From NCBI GenBank assembly GCA_958452935.1, contig CAUDVX010000058.1, positions 1-9,507 of the forward strand: a stretch of DNA of 9,507 nt. The letters are read 5' to 3'. Of this stretch, positions 1 through 7,467 are shown one piece after another (within the stretch, counting starts at the first letter, position 1; each line of letters starts with the position of its first letter). Both the position numbers and the translations under genes were made by a program. The notes beneath the pieces are model-generated. The model had not been told where the DNA came from. It searched no databases and saw nothing but the letters and a program-made list of their open reading frames with translations. This DNA comes from an uncultured Collinsella sp. (GTDB lineage: Bacteria; Actinomycetota; Coriobacteriia; Coriobacteriales; Coriobacteriaceae).

Positions 1-199
1 GTTATTTAAGCTCTGGTTCAAAGAACCTTAACCTTCCTAAAACCTAAGTCATACGCACTTAGATATGCTTATAGTAGTGGACTCAAAAAACTTTATAGTC
101 GATGTATATATGAGCACCGGGTGGGCATATATAAGAGCGTCAAAAGAAGTCCCAGTCACCTAGAAGATGACTCGGCAGTCCTATAAAGGAGTGGTAAAC
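1..199 (+). promoter_or_regulatory. AT-rich leader region upstream of hsp20
   Basis: No gene is supported in this stretch. It is clearly more AT-rich than the coding DNA around it and should hold the promoter and 5' leader of the small heat-shock gene. It contains a short perfect hairpin (GGTTC-AAA-GAACC, 15-27), several AT-rich hexamers that could be -10 elements (TATAGT at 94-99, TATATA at 105-110 or 128-133) and a larger palindrome at 105-133. None of the -10 candidates has a convincing TTGACA-like partner 16-18 bp upstream, so I do not name a transcription start. I saw no CIRCE element (TTAGCACTC-N9-GAGTGCTAA) and only a lone half-site (ACTCAAA, 81-87) resembling the HspR/HAIR operator. 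Regulation by a standard HrcA or HspR site is therefore not supported. Confidence 0.5.
105..133. repeat. 29-bp centred palindrome, candidate operator of hsp20
   Basis: The outer arms TATATATG (105-112) and CATATATA (126-133) are exact reverse complements. An inner pair, CACC (115-118) and GGTG (120-123), shares the same centre at base 119. Only the two dinucleotides between arms (113-114 and 124-125) break the symmetry. Two nested dyads on one centre, about 70 bp upstream of the hsp20 start, look like a dimeric repressor site over the promoter or a leader-RNA hairpin. The TATATA strings in the arms could overlap a -10 element. It matches neither CIRCE nor HAIR. The binding protein is unknown. 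Confidence 0.55.
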
Positions 200-631
200 A
201 TGGCAAGCATGGTTCCTTATCGTTCGGTTTTTGGCGTCCGTCCCTCTGCAAGCTCGCTGTTCGATCTGTTTGATGATATGAGCGACCTGGCGAACAACTC
301 GATTGCCTCTAAGGCGTTCCCCGTTGACGTTGAGGATAAGGGCGATGGCTATGAGGTCAAGGCTTATCTGACCGGCGTCGCCAAGGACGATATCGATGTC
401 GAGCTTAACGAGGGCCGTCTCTCCATTAGCGTGAATGTCGAGGAAGACGAGGAGAACGAGGGCAAGAACTTCCTGCAGAAGGAGTTCAGCTCGTACAGCG
501 CGACGCGTGGTGTGTATCTCAAGGATGCTTCGAGCGAGGGTCTCTCGGCTAAGTACGCCGACGGCATCCTTACCGTTACGGTTCCCAAGATCGTCGAGAA
601 GAAGAACGTTACGAAGATTTCCATCGACTAA
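200..631 (+). CDS. Small heat-shock protein, Hsp20/alpha-crystallin family
   Basis: ATP-independent cytoplasmic holdase that binds unfolding proteins and passes them to Hsp70/ClpB-type refolding machines. The product is 143 aa, normal for the family. Residues 1-38 form a variable N-terminal arm with SLFDLFDDM. The alpha-crystallin domain follows (about 40-130): it opens at FPVDVEDKGDGYEV and closes with the family signature AKYADGILTVTVPK (117-130). An acidic stretch sits at 81-87. The C-terminal ISI (140-142) is the I-x-I motif that docks into a neighbouring subunit during oligomer assembly. I chose ATG 200 because AAAGGAG (185-191) sits 8 bases ahead of it and the protein then starts as sHSPs do. 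An in-frame ATG at 167 would add 11 residues that include the ribosome-binding site. The gene stands alone and ends at a strong terminator. Its leader carries a palindrome and a possible structure masking the ribosome-binding site. Family assignment is secure; the client range is unknown. Confidence 0.93.
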   Translation: MASMVPYRSVFGVRPSASSLFDLFDDMSDLANNSIASKAFPVDVEDKGDGYEVKAYLTGVAKDDIDVELNEGRLSISVNVEEDEENEGKNFLQKEFSSYSATRGVYLKDASSEGLSAKYADGILTVTVPKIVEKKNVTKISID

Positions 632-663
632 CTTCGTTGGTGTTCTGCGCTATTAAAAGATAA

Positions 664-699
664 CAAAAGGGGCCGGGAAGCGATTCCCGGCCCCTTTTG
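664..699. terminator. Bidirectional rho-independent terminator between hsp20 and the WalJ-like gene
   Basis: A 16-bp perfect stem (664-679 with 684-699) closes on a GCGA tetraloop (680-683), which fits the GNRA pattern. The outer part of the stem is AAAA on the left and TTTT on the right around a GGGGCCGGG/CCCGGCCCC core. Either transcript would therefore form a GC-rich hairpin ending in U residues. It lies 33 bases after the hsp20 stop and 15 bases beyond the stop of the convergent gene, as expected for a shared terminator. Confidence 0.93.
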
Positions 700-713
700 C
701 TGTCTAGGACAGT

Positions 714-1523
714 CTATTGAATGGTTGCTGGCCGATACTGGCTTGCGGGGCGTATCGAGAGATTTCGCGATCCTTGGAGAAGGGTGGCGGAGCTGCCGAC
801 CTCGTCATCCAGGGTTGCGGCTAGAGCTTTGGCATAGCTTTTGACGGTAAGACTCGGGCGATTGTTATCTTGGCTGATATGCATGGCAATGAGCTGTTCG
901 GTGCGATCGGTAACAAGCTCGCGTGCGGCTTCGGCGGCCTGATCGTTGGACAGATGCCCTTTTGTAGATAGGATGCGCTCCTGAAGAAAGCGGGGATATT
1001 CTCCCTCGCGCAGCATGGTCACATCGTGGTTGCTTTCGAGCGCGAGGACTCGACAATCTTTGAGGGTGTTCATGGCCTGGCTCGATAGTTCTCCGGTGTC
1101 GGTGGCAAAGCCGATGGAATCATCGAGGGCGTCGAATCGATAGCCGACTGGATTTATGACATCGTGTGATGTTGAGTAGGTTTGCACCTGGATGCCGGCA
1201 ATGGATAGGGTGTCACCGGGATCGAATTCCTCGACAGGCAGATGCGAAAGATTTTCTTTGCTCGAAAGTGTGCCCCTGCTGGCAAAGAGGGGGCCGTGCC
1301 AGTGCTTGCACCAGACATCGAGGCCCTTGATGTGATCGGTATGCTCATGAGTAATGAGAAGAGCCGAGACGTTGTCTGCCAAGAGCCCCAGTTCTGCCAT
1401 GCGCTTTAATGTCTCGCGGCGAGAAAGACCGTCGTCAATCATGATGAGCCCCCGGGGGCCTTCGATGAGCGCGCAGTTGCCTTTTGAGCCGCTGCCAAGG
1501 ATATGAAGGTGCAGACGAGACAT
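714..1523 (-). CDS. walJ: Metallo-beta-lactamase-fold hydrolase, WalJ/YycJ (VicX) family
   Basis: Metal-dependent hydrolase of the family whose Bacillus member WalJ (YycJ) is encoded with the WalRK cell-wall two-component system; its exact substrate is not settled. The product is 269 aa, about the same as the Bacillus protein. Visible signatures in order are GSGSKGN (10-16), the metal-binding HEHTDH (59-64), GLDVW just after it, SHD with His120, TDTG with Asp142, ESNHD (163-167) and GHLSN with His190. These include the expected metallo-beta-lactamase ligands plus the ESNHD and GHLSN blocks typical of WalJ. I chose ATG 1523-1521 because the family begins directly with this hydrophobic strand. 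An upstream in-frame ATG at 1604 would add 27 atypical residues and run into tilS. The ribosome-binding site is weak (GGAA about 7 bases upstream). No walR or walK lies next to it here; it is divergent from tilS. Family is confident; a link to cell-wall signalling is only inferred. Confidence 0.88.
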   Translation of the reverse strand: MSRLHLHILGSGSKGNCALIEGPRGLIMIDDGLSRRETLKRMAELGLLADNVSALLITHEHTDHIKGLDVWCKHWHGPLFASRGTLSSKENLSHLPVEEFDPGDTLSIAGIQVQTYSTSHDVINPVGYRFDALDDSIGFATDTGELSSQAMNTLKDCRVLALESNHDVTMLREGEYPRFLQERILSTKGHLSNDQAAEAARELVTDRTEQLIAMHISQDNNRPSLTVKSYAKALAATLDDEVGSSATLLQGSRNLSIRPASQYRPATIQ

Positions 1524-1537
1524 AAGATTCCAAAGGA

Positions 1538-1543
1538 TACAAT
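1538..1543 (+). promoter_or_regulatory. Putative -10 element (TACAAT) for tilS
   Basis: TACAAT differs from TATAAT by one base and ends 28 bases before the tilS start codon, so a transcript would have a leader of about 20 nt containing the ribosome-binding site. No good -35 is visible at the right spacing. The -35 region would fall on the first codons of the divergent WalJ-like gene. The same hexamer sits ahead of the aminotransferase and PHP genes. Confidence 0.45.
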
Positions 1544-1571
1544 GGGTGCGAACGAATAGAGGAGGAAGCAA

Positions 1572-3113
1572 ATGCCAACGGTATCTCAGCATTATGGACA
1601 CCATGCCGCATCGTGGGCTGATGATAAAGCTCTGGCAACGCGGCAGACGGCTGCCCCCGTGGTGCTCATGGTATCAGGTGGTGCGGACTCGACGGCTTTG
1701 CTCCTTATGGCGTGCACATCAAAGTTGGATATTCAGGATGGGCGTGGTGTAGCTCCCATCGCGCGCGAGCGACTGCACGTGCTGCATGTGAACCATCATC
1801 TGCGCGGTGAGGCATCCGATGGCGACGAGGCCTTTGTGCGCGGCCTATGCGCACAATATGGCTTGCCGCTGTGTGTTGAGCATGCCTATTTTGATGATGA
1901 ATCGGGCAATATCGAGGCGGCTGCCCGCGAGGTGCGCTATGCCGCGGCGCGGAGGTATGTTCGCGAGCTCTGCGCCCAGACAGGGGCACCGCGAACGGCG
2001 GCTCGTATCTGCACTGCGCACACGTCTTCTGATCGCGCGGAAACGTTTTTGATGAACGCGATTAGGGGTTCGGGGCCCGCTGGTCTATCGAGCATTCCTC
2101 GCCGGAGGAATATCGTGGTGCGTCCCTTGCTCGACCTGACTCATGATGAGCTCGTAGGCTATCTGCAGGTGCATGGTCAGCCGTGGCGAGAGGACGAGAG
2201 CAACGAGGACGTGTCGTACTTGCGTAACTACGTGCGCCATCGGGTGATGCCGGTGGTGGCGCAGCGCAACGCGAGCGTCTGTAAGACGATTGGCGCCGCC
2301 TGCGAGATCTTAGGCGATGAGGACGCCTTTCTTTCCCAGCTTTCCGCACAGGCGTTTCGAAGCTGCCTGCGTAAGGAGGCGGCGGGTGCACTGGTGCTCG
2401 ATGCGCGCCGTCTTGCCGCGGCCGAGGTGGTGATTGCCCGGCGCATGGTGCGACTGGCAATTAAGCGTATCGACCCCGACGCTCGCCCGGAGATGCGGCA
2501 TGTGGAGCGCGTGCTCGCCTGTGTCGCCGAAGGCTCGGGTTCGCTCACGCTGCCGGCGGGAATCGATGCACGCGTGGAGTTTGGCATGCTGTCATTCAAG
2601 GCCCCGGCGGCGCGCGAGGGGTTAGTTGCCGATTGGGTCACCATTCCCGGTCGATTGCCGCTAGGGGCGGGCCGCATCCTGGTGGCAGAGCCGATGGCTG
2701 TGGAGCCGGGGTGTGATATTGTGCGCCGTGCCCGCGAACTCGCGGGTGCCGGAGGGGTGGCCGCTATGGTGGATGCCGCGACGCTGGGCTTTGCCGATCG
2801 CGATAGCGAACGGATGCTCGCCGGCTCGCGCGGGGAGATTCCCGCCGAGGCGCGTTTGGCGCGTCTGTGGGTAGACGGTCCCGTGCCGGGGGATGTGATG
2901 TGTCCGTTGGGCATGAGTGGGCGAAGTAAGAAGGTGTCCGACCTGCTCAACGAGGCTCGTATTCCCGTCTCTGAGCGCGCAGGCGTTCCTGTGGTGAGAA
3001 CGGCTCCGGGAGGTGCCGTGGTATGGGTCGCAGGCGTTCGCACGGACGAGCGTTTTAAATGCACGGCCGCAACGCGCGTGGCGTATCTGCTTCGCGTGGT
3101 CGATGCGGAATAG
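1572..3113 (+). CDS. tilS: tRNA(Ile)-lysidine synthase
   Basis: Cytoplasmic ATP-dependent ligase that attaches lysine to the wobble C34 of tRNA-Ile2 (CAU anticodon), changing its reading from AUG to AUA and its charging from Met to Ile. The PP-loop ATP pyrophosphatase signature SGGADSTALL lies at residues 35-44. It is followed by LHVNHHLRG, the AHTSSDRAETFLMNAIRGSG block (about 149-168) and RNYVRH (218-223), all characteristic of the TilS N-terminal catalytic domain. The remainder is a less conserved tRNA-binding half, ending in a TilS C-terminal domain with a GRSKKVSDLLNEARIP-type segment. At 513 aa it is longer than the usual 430-470. The excess includes about 30 N-terminal residues and an Ala/Gly/Arg-rich middle. 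ATG 1572 follows GAGGAGGAAG (1558-1567), a strong ribosome-binding site. It is divergent from the WalJ-like gene and leads the tilS-hpt-ftsH cluster. Confidence 0.95.
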   Translation: MPTVSQHYGHHAASWADDKALATRQTAAPVVLMVSGGADSTALLLMACTSKLDIQDGRGVAPIARERLHVLHVNHHLRGEASDGDEAFVRGLCAQYGLPLCVEHAYFDDESGNIEAAAREVRYAAARRYVRELCAQTGAPRTAARICTAHTSSDRAETFLMNAIRGSGPAGLSSIPRRRNIVVRPLLDLTHDELVGYLQVHGQPWREDESNEDVSYLRNYVRHRVMPVVAQRNASVCKTIGAACEILGDEDAFLSQLSAQAFRSCLRKEAAGALVLDARRLAAAEVVIARRMVRLAIKRIDPDARPEMRHVERVLACVAEGSGSLTLPAGIDARVEFGMLSFKAPAAREGLVADWVTIPGRLPLGAGRILVAEPMAVEPGCDIVRRARELAGAGGVAAMVDAATLGFADRDSERMLAGSRGEIPAEARLARLWVDGPVPGDVMCPLGMSGRSKKVSDLLNEARIPVSERAGVPVVRTAPGGAVVWVAGVRTDERFKCTAATRVAYLLRVVDAE

Positions 3114-3198
3114 CGTTCCACGTCAGCTATTCTGTGCGACGTTGACGGTATTCCCGCGCTGATGGCGTACGGGCTGGAAAATATACCCCGTGCGCTGC

Positions 3199-3204
3199 TA
3201 GAAT
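3199..3204 (+). promoter_or_regulatory. Putative -10 element (TAGAAT) for hpt-ftsH
   Basis: The 147-bp gap between tilS and hpt holds TAGAAT, which matches TATAAT at five of six positions, 56 bases before the hpt start. No clear -35 sits 16-18 bp upstream, although the region just ahead is AT-rich (GGAAAATATA around 3177). No terminator hairpin is visible in the gap, so read-through from tilS is also likely. Confidence 0.35.
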
Positions 3205-3260
3205 GTGAAGTTCGCGTCCATACGGCGGTGTGTGGGCGATAAGCACAAGAAAGGGTTGTC

Positions 3261-3809
3261 ATGGCTTCTCAACATCCGGATATCGAGAAGGTTCTGTTTA
3301 CGCAGGAGGATATCGACGGTATCGTCTCTCGCCTAGGCGAGCAGATTACTCGCGACTACGCGGGTAAGGATCTGGTGCTGATTGCGGTCCTGCGCGGCGC
3401 CGTGGTCTTTATGGGCGACCTGATGCGCAAGATCGAGCTGCCGACCAACATTGATTTCATGGCTGTTTCGAGCTATGGCGACGGTGTGAAGTCCTCGGGT
3501 ATCGTGCGTATCATTAAGGACCTGGATATCGACATCCGCGGTCGCGACGTGCTGATCGTCGAGGACATTCTGGACTCGGGCCTGACGCTCAAGTATCTGA
3601 TGAAGAACCTCGAGAGCCGCAAGCCCGCTTCTCTGGAGGTCGCCGCCTTCCTGTGGAAGGACGTTGAGGACCGTACCTCGGCCATCACGCCCAAGTATGT
3701 TGGAACCCATTGCCCCGATGCCTTTGTGGTGGGCTACGGCCTCGACTATGCCGAGCGCTATCGTAACCTTCCGTATCTGGGCATTTTGAAACCGGAGGTT
3801 TATTCGTAA
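3261..3809 (+). CDS. hpt: Hypoxanthine(-guanine) phosphoribosyltransferase
   Basis: Purine-salvage enzyme that transfers the phosphoribosyl group of PRPP to hypoxanthine or guanine, giving IMP or GMP, in the cytoplasm. The 182-aa length matches bacterial Hpt. Residues 44-46 (LRG) form the pyrophosphate-binding loop and SYGDG (71-75) is the flexible active-site loop. VLIVEDILDSG (97-107) is the PRPP-binding signature with the paired acidic residues Glu101-Asp102. FVVGYGLDYAERYRNLPYLG near the C-terminus is the purine-binding and closing segment typical of Hpt. The start ATG follows AAGAAAGG (3247-3254) by 6 bases. The stop codon is one base from the ftsH start, and the ftsH ribosome-binding site lies inside the last hpt codons, so translation is probably coupled. 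Guanine versus hypoxanthine preference cannot be read from the sequence. Confidence 0.95.
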   Translation: MASQHPDIEKVLFTQEDIDGIVSRLGEQITRDYAGKDLVLIAVLRGAVVFMGDLMRKIELPTNIDFMAVSSYGDGVKSSGIVRIIKDLDIDIRGRDVLIVEDILDSGLTLKYLMKNLESRKPASLEVAAFLWKDVEDRTSAITPKYVGTHCPDAFVVGYGLDYAERYRNLPYLGILKPEVYS

Positions 3810-3810
3810 G

Positions 3811-5946
<2,136 letters not shown>

Positions 5947-5957
5947 TCTTTGTGGCG

Positions 5958-5996
5958 AAAGCCTCCGCGGGGAAACCTGCGGAGGCTTTTTCTTTT
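5958..5996 (+). terminator. Rho-independent terminator after ftsH
   Basis: The stem pairs AAAGCCTCCGC (5958-5968) with GCGGAGGCTTT (5979-5989). It continues through one G-U and two G-C pairs to a GAAA tetraloop (5972-5975), and a run of T broken by one C follows (5987-5997). It starts 12 bases after the ftsH stop. A 14-bp GC-rich stem, GNRA loop and long U tract make this a textbook strong terminator closing the tilS-hpt-ftsH cluster. Confidence 0.95.
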
Positions 5997-6058
5997 TGTT
6001 GATTGGGGACAGACTTAAATGAGCGTTTTCACGCATTTAAGTCTGTCCCCAATCAACA
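5997..6058. repeat. 62-bp palindromic element, REP-like or miniature mobile element
   Basis: Two perfectly complementary 25-base arms (5997-6021 and 6034-6058) flank a 12-base centre that also contains offset GCGT/ACGC. Each arm contains GGGGACAGACTTAAATG or its complement. The element starts at the end of the ftsH terminator U tract and ends 29 bases before the putative aminotransferase -10. A second long hairpin so close to a complete terminator is not needed for termination. Repeats with a GGGGACAGAC core occur near RAYT-type (Y1) transposases in other bacteria as far as I recall, so a dispersed REP-type repeat is the leading reading. No transposase gene is in this window. Confidence 0.75.
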
Positions 6059-6087
6059 TTGCTGCGGCACTTTGCTCGGCTAAAGCG

Positions 6088-6093
6088 TACAAT
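6088..6093 (+). promoter_or_regulatory. Putative -10 element (TACAAT) for the aminotransferase
   Basis: GCGTACAAT (6085-6093) ends 24 bases ahead of the start codon at 6118, giving a short leader with an AAAGGGG ribosome-binding site (6105-6111). The identical nonamer occurs ahead of the PHP gene at 7422-7430. No strong -35 is present; the expected position (about 6065-6070) lies just past the 62-bp palindrome. Confidence 0.5.
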
Positions 6094-6117
6094 AGCGCCT
6101 ATGCGAAAGGGGAACAG

Positions 6118-7302
6118 ATGATCAACGAAACTATGTATGCTCGCGGTGCGGAAAGCTCCATCATCCGTGAGATTTTTAGCTATGGCCTTGAGCGCAAGGC
6201 GCAGATCGGTGCGGAAAACGTATTTGATTTTTCGCTGGGCAATCCGAGCGTTCCGGCACCCGCTGCTGTGGCGGAGTCCATTAAGAAGGCCCTGGAGCTG
6301 CCGAGTGACCAGTTGCACGGCTACACCCCCGCTCCGGGCCTGCCACAATGTCGAGCAGCCGTCGCCGAATCGCTCAACCGCCGCTTTGGAACGAACTATG
6401 AGGGTAAGGACGTCTTTATGACGGTGGGTGCCGCGGCCTCGCTCACCTGCACGCTCAACGCCGTTACGAACCCGGGCGACGAGGTTATTGTTATCGCCCC
6501 GTACTTTCCGGAGTATCGCGTTTGGATTGAGAAGGCCGGCTGTACGTGTGTTGAGGCGCTCGCCGATGAAGATACGTTCCAGCTGAGCGTGGACAACGTG
6601 CTCAAGGCGATTACCGATAAGACGACTGCCGTCATCATCGACTCGCCCAACAATCCGACTGGTGCCGTATATACACGCAACACGCTGACGCGACTGGCCA
6701 ATGTTCTGCGCGAGGCCAACGCTCAGCGTGATCCCGAGAATCCGATTATGCTCATCTCGGATGAGCCGTACCGCGAGATCGCGTACGGTGCCGAGGTGCC
6801 TTGGGTGCCCTCGATCTACGAGCACACCATCGTGTGCTACTCGTATTCCAAGTCGCTGTCGCTGCCGGGTGAGCGCGTGGGGTGGATCTTGGTTCCCAAC
6901 ACCAATCCGCAGGCTGCCCGTCTGATGCCGGCTGTTGCGGGTGCTGCCCGTACGCTGGGTTTTGTATGCGCACCGGCACTCTTCCAGCGCGTGATCATCG
7001 ATTGCATCGATGAGCCGAGTGATGTCGGGGCCTATGCCCGCAACCGCACGGCGCTCACCGATGCTTTGACGGACTACGGCTATACCTATGTTGAGCCGGA
7101 CGGTGCTTTCTACCTGTGGGTGAAGGCACTCGAGCCCGATGCGAATGCGTTTTGCGAGCGCGCAAAGAAGTATGAGTTGCTTGCGGTCCCCTCGGACAGC
7201 TTTGGTATGCCGGGTTGGTTCCGCCTGGGCTATTGCGTGAGTTACGAAACGATTGTCAATTCGCTACCCGCTTGGAAACAGTTGGCGGACGAGTATCGTT
7301 AA
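6118..7302 (+). CDS. Pyridoxal-phosphate-dependent aminotransferase, class I/II
   Basis: Cytoplasmic fold-type I PLP enzyme that moves an amino group between an amino acid and a 2-oxo acid; the substrate cannot be told from sequence. The product is 394 aa, standard for the AspC/PatA-like group. Seen in order are FSLGNPSVPAP (substrate-side loop), SPNNPTG (176-182), SDEPYRE (Asp215 and Tyr218 contact the cofactor), SYSKSLSLPGER with Lys245 as the Schiff-base lysine, and WFRLGY with Arg369, the residue that usually binds the substrate carboxylate. I chose ATG 6118 because AAAGGGG lies 6 bases before it. The upstream in-frame ATG at 6019 would begin inside the palindrome and add 33 residues without family character. 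It has its own putative promoter and sits between a terminator and a gap of 165 bp, so it is probably transcribed alone or with the PHP gene. Aspartate or aromatic aminotransferase are both possible. Confidence 0.92.
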   Translation: MINETMYARGAESSIIREIFSYGLERKAQIGAENVFDFSLGNPSVPAPAAVAESIKKALELPSDQLHGYTPAPGLPQCRAAVAESLNRRFGTNYEGKDVFMTVGAAASLTCTLNAVTNPGDEVIVIAPYFPEYRVWIEKAGCTCVEALADEDTFQLSVDNVLKAITDKTTAVIIDSPNNPTGAVYTRNTLTRLANVLREANAQRDPENPIMLISDEPYREIAYGAEVPWVPSIYEHTIVCYSYSKSLSLPGERVGWILVPNTNPQAARLMPAVAGAARTLGFVCAPALFQRVIIDCIDEPSDVGAYARNRTALTDALTDYGYTYVEPDGAFYLWVKALEPDANAFCERAKKYELLAVPSDSFGMPGWFRLGYCVSYETIVNSLPAWKQLADEYR

Positions 7303-7324
7303 AAGTAAAGCGCTCTGCCTACAA

Positions 7325-7340
7325 TGTTTTACGTGAAACG
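7325..7340. promoter_or_regulatory. parS-like ParB (Spo0J) binding site
   Basis: TGTTTTACGTGAAACG matches the conserved bacterial parS sequence TGTTTCACGTGAAACA at 14 of 16 positions. The differences are one base in the left half and the last base. The central ACGTGAAAC is intact. It lies in the intergenic gap rather than in coding DNA, as many parS sites can. Chromosomal parS sites cluster near oriC, and tilS, hpt, ftsH and walJ are origin-proximal in Bacillus subtilis, so the context agrees. A single degenerate site could arise by chance, and binding is untested. Confidence 0.5.
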
Positions 7341-7367
7341 GGGTTTGGTGTTAAGCCGGACCCCGTT
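7337..7367 (+). terminator. Hairpin after the aminotransferase, weak terminator candidate
   Basis: AACGGGGT (7337-7344) pairs with ACCCCGTT (7360-7367). The stem can extend by two G-U and two G-C pairs to a 7-base loop (7349-7355), about 12 bp in all. It starts 34 bases after the aminotransferase stop. No T run follows (GTCATGG), so it is not a standard intrinsic terminator. It may stabilise the mRNA 3' end or pause transcription. Its left arm overlaps the last four bases of the parS-like site. Confidence 0.45.
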
Positions 7368-7401
7368 GTCATGGACGTTGTGTCTTTGGGATGGAGTGGT
7401 T

Positions 7402-7430
7402 TTACGACTATCGAAGGCTATGCGTACAAT
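7402..7430 (+). promoter_or_regulatory. Putative promoter of the PHP-domain gene
   Basis: GCGTACAAT (7422-7430) supplies a -10 TACAAT at 7425-7430. With a 17-bp spacer the -35 would be TTACGA (7402-7407), a poor match to TTGACA. The start codon is 37 bases after the -10, giving a leader of about 30 nt that includes TAAGGAG. A second TACAAT (7320-7325) touches the parS-like site and may be an additional start point. Confidence 0.45.
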
Positions 7431-7467
7431 GAATATAAGCGACGGCCGTGCCAGATAAGGAGACCTG

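Noticed and set aside
15..27. Small perfect hairpin GGTTC-AAA-GAACC
   Set aside because: Only 5 bp, with no T run after it. It might be the end of an upstream terminator or an operator, but the context is cut off by the window edge.
67..87. HspR/HAIR operator ahead of hsp20
   Set aside because: Only one half-site (ACTCAAA) is present; the paired CTTGAGT half is absent at the required spacing.
167..199. Upstream in-frame start of hsp20 at 167
   Set aside because: The added 11 residues span the ribosome-binding site used by ATG 200 and lack sHSP character; no ribosome-binding site precedes 167.
3120..3147. Short inverted repeat CGTCA/TGACG and TTGACG as a -35 in the tilS-hpt gap
   Set aside because: Five-base arms 17 nt apart are within chance, and no -10 follows TTGACG at 16-18 bp.
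2228..3262. A 344-codon minus-strand open frame opposite tilS
   Set aside because: Ser/Arg/Thr/Ala-rich composition without recognisable motifs, fully overlapping the well-supported tilS.
6019..6117. Upstream in-frame start of the aminotransferase at 6019
   Set aside because: It begins inside the palindrome and runs through the putative promoter; ATG 6118 has a clear AAAGGGG.
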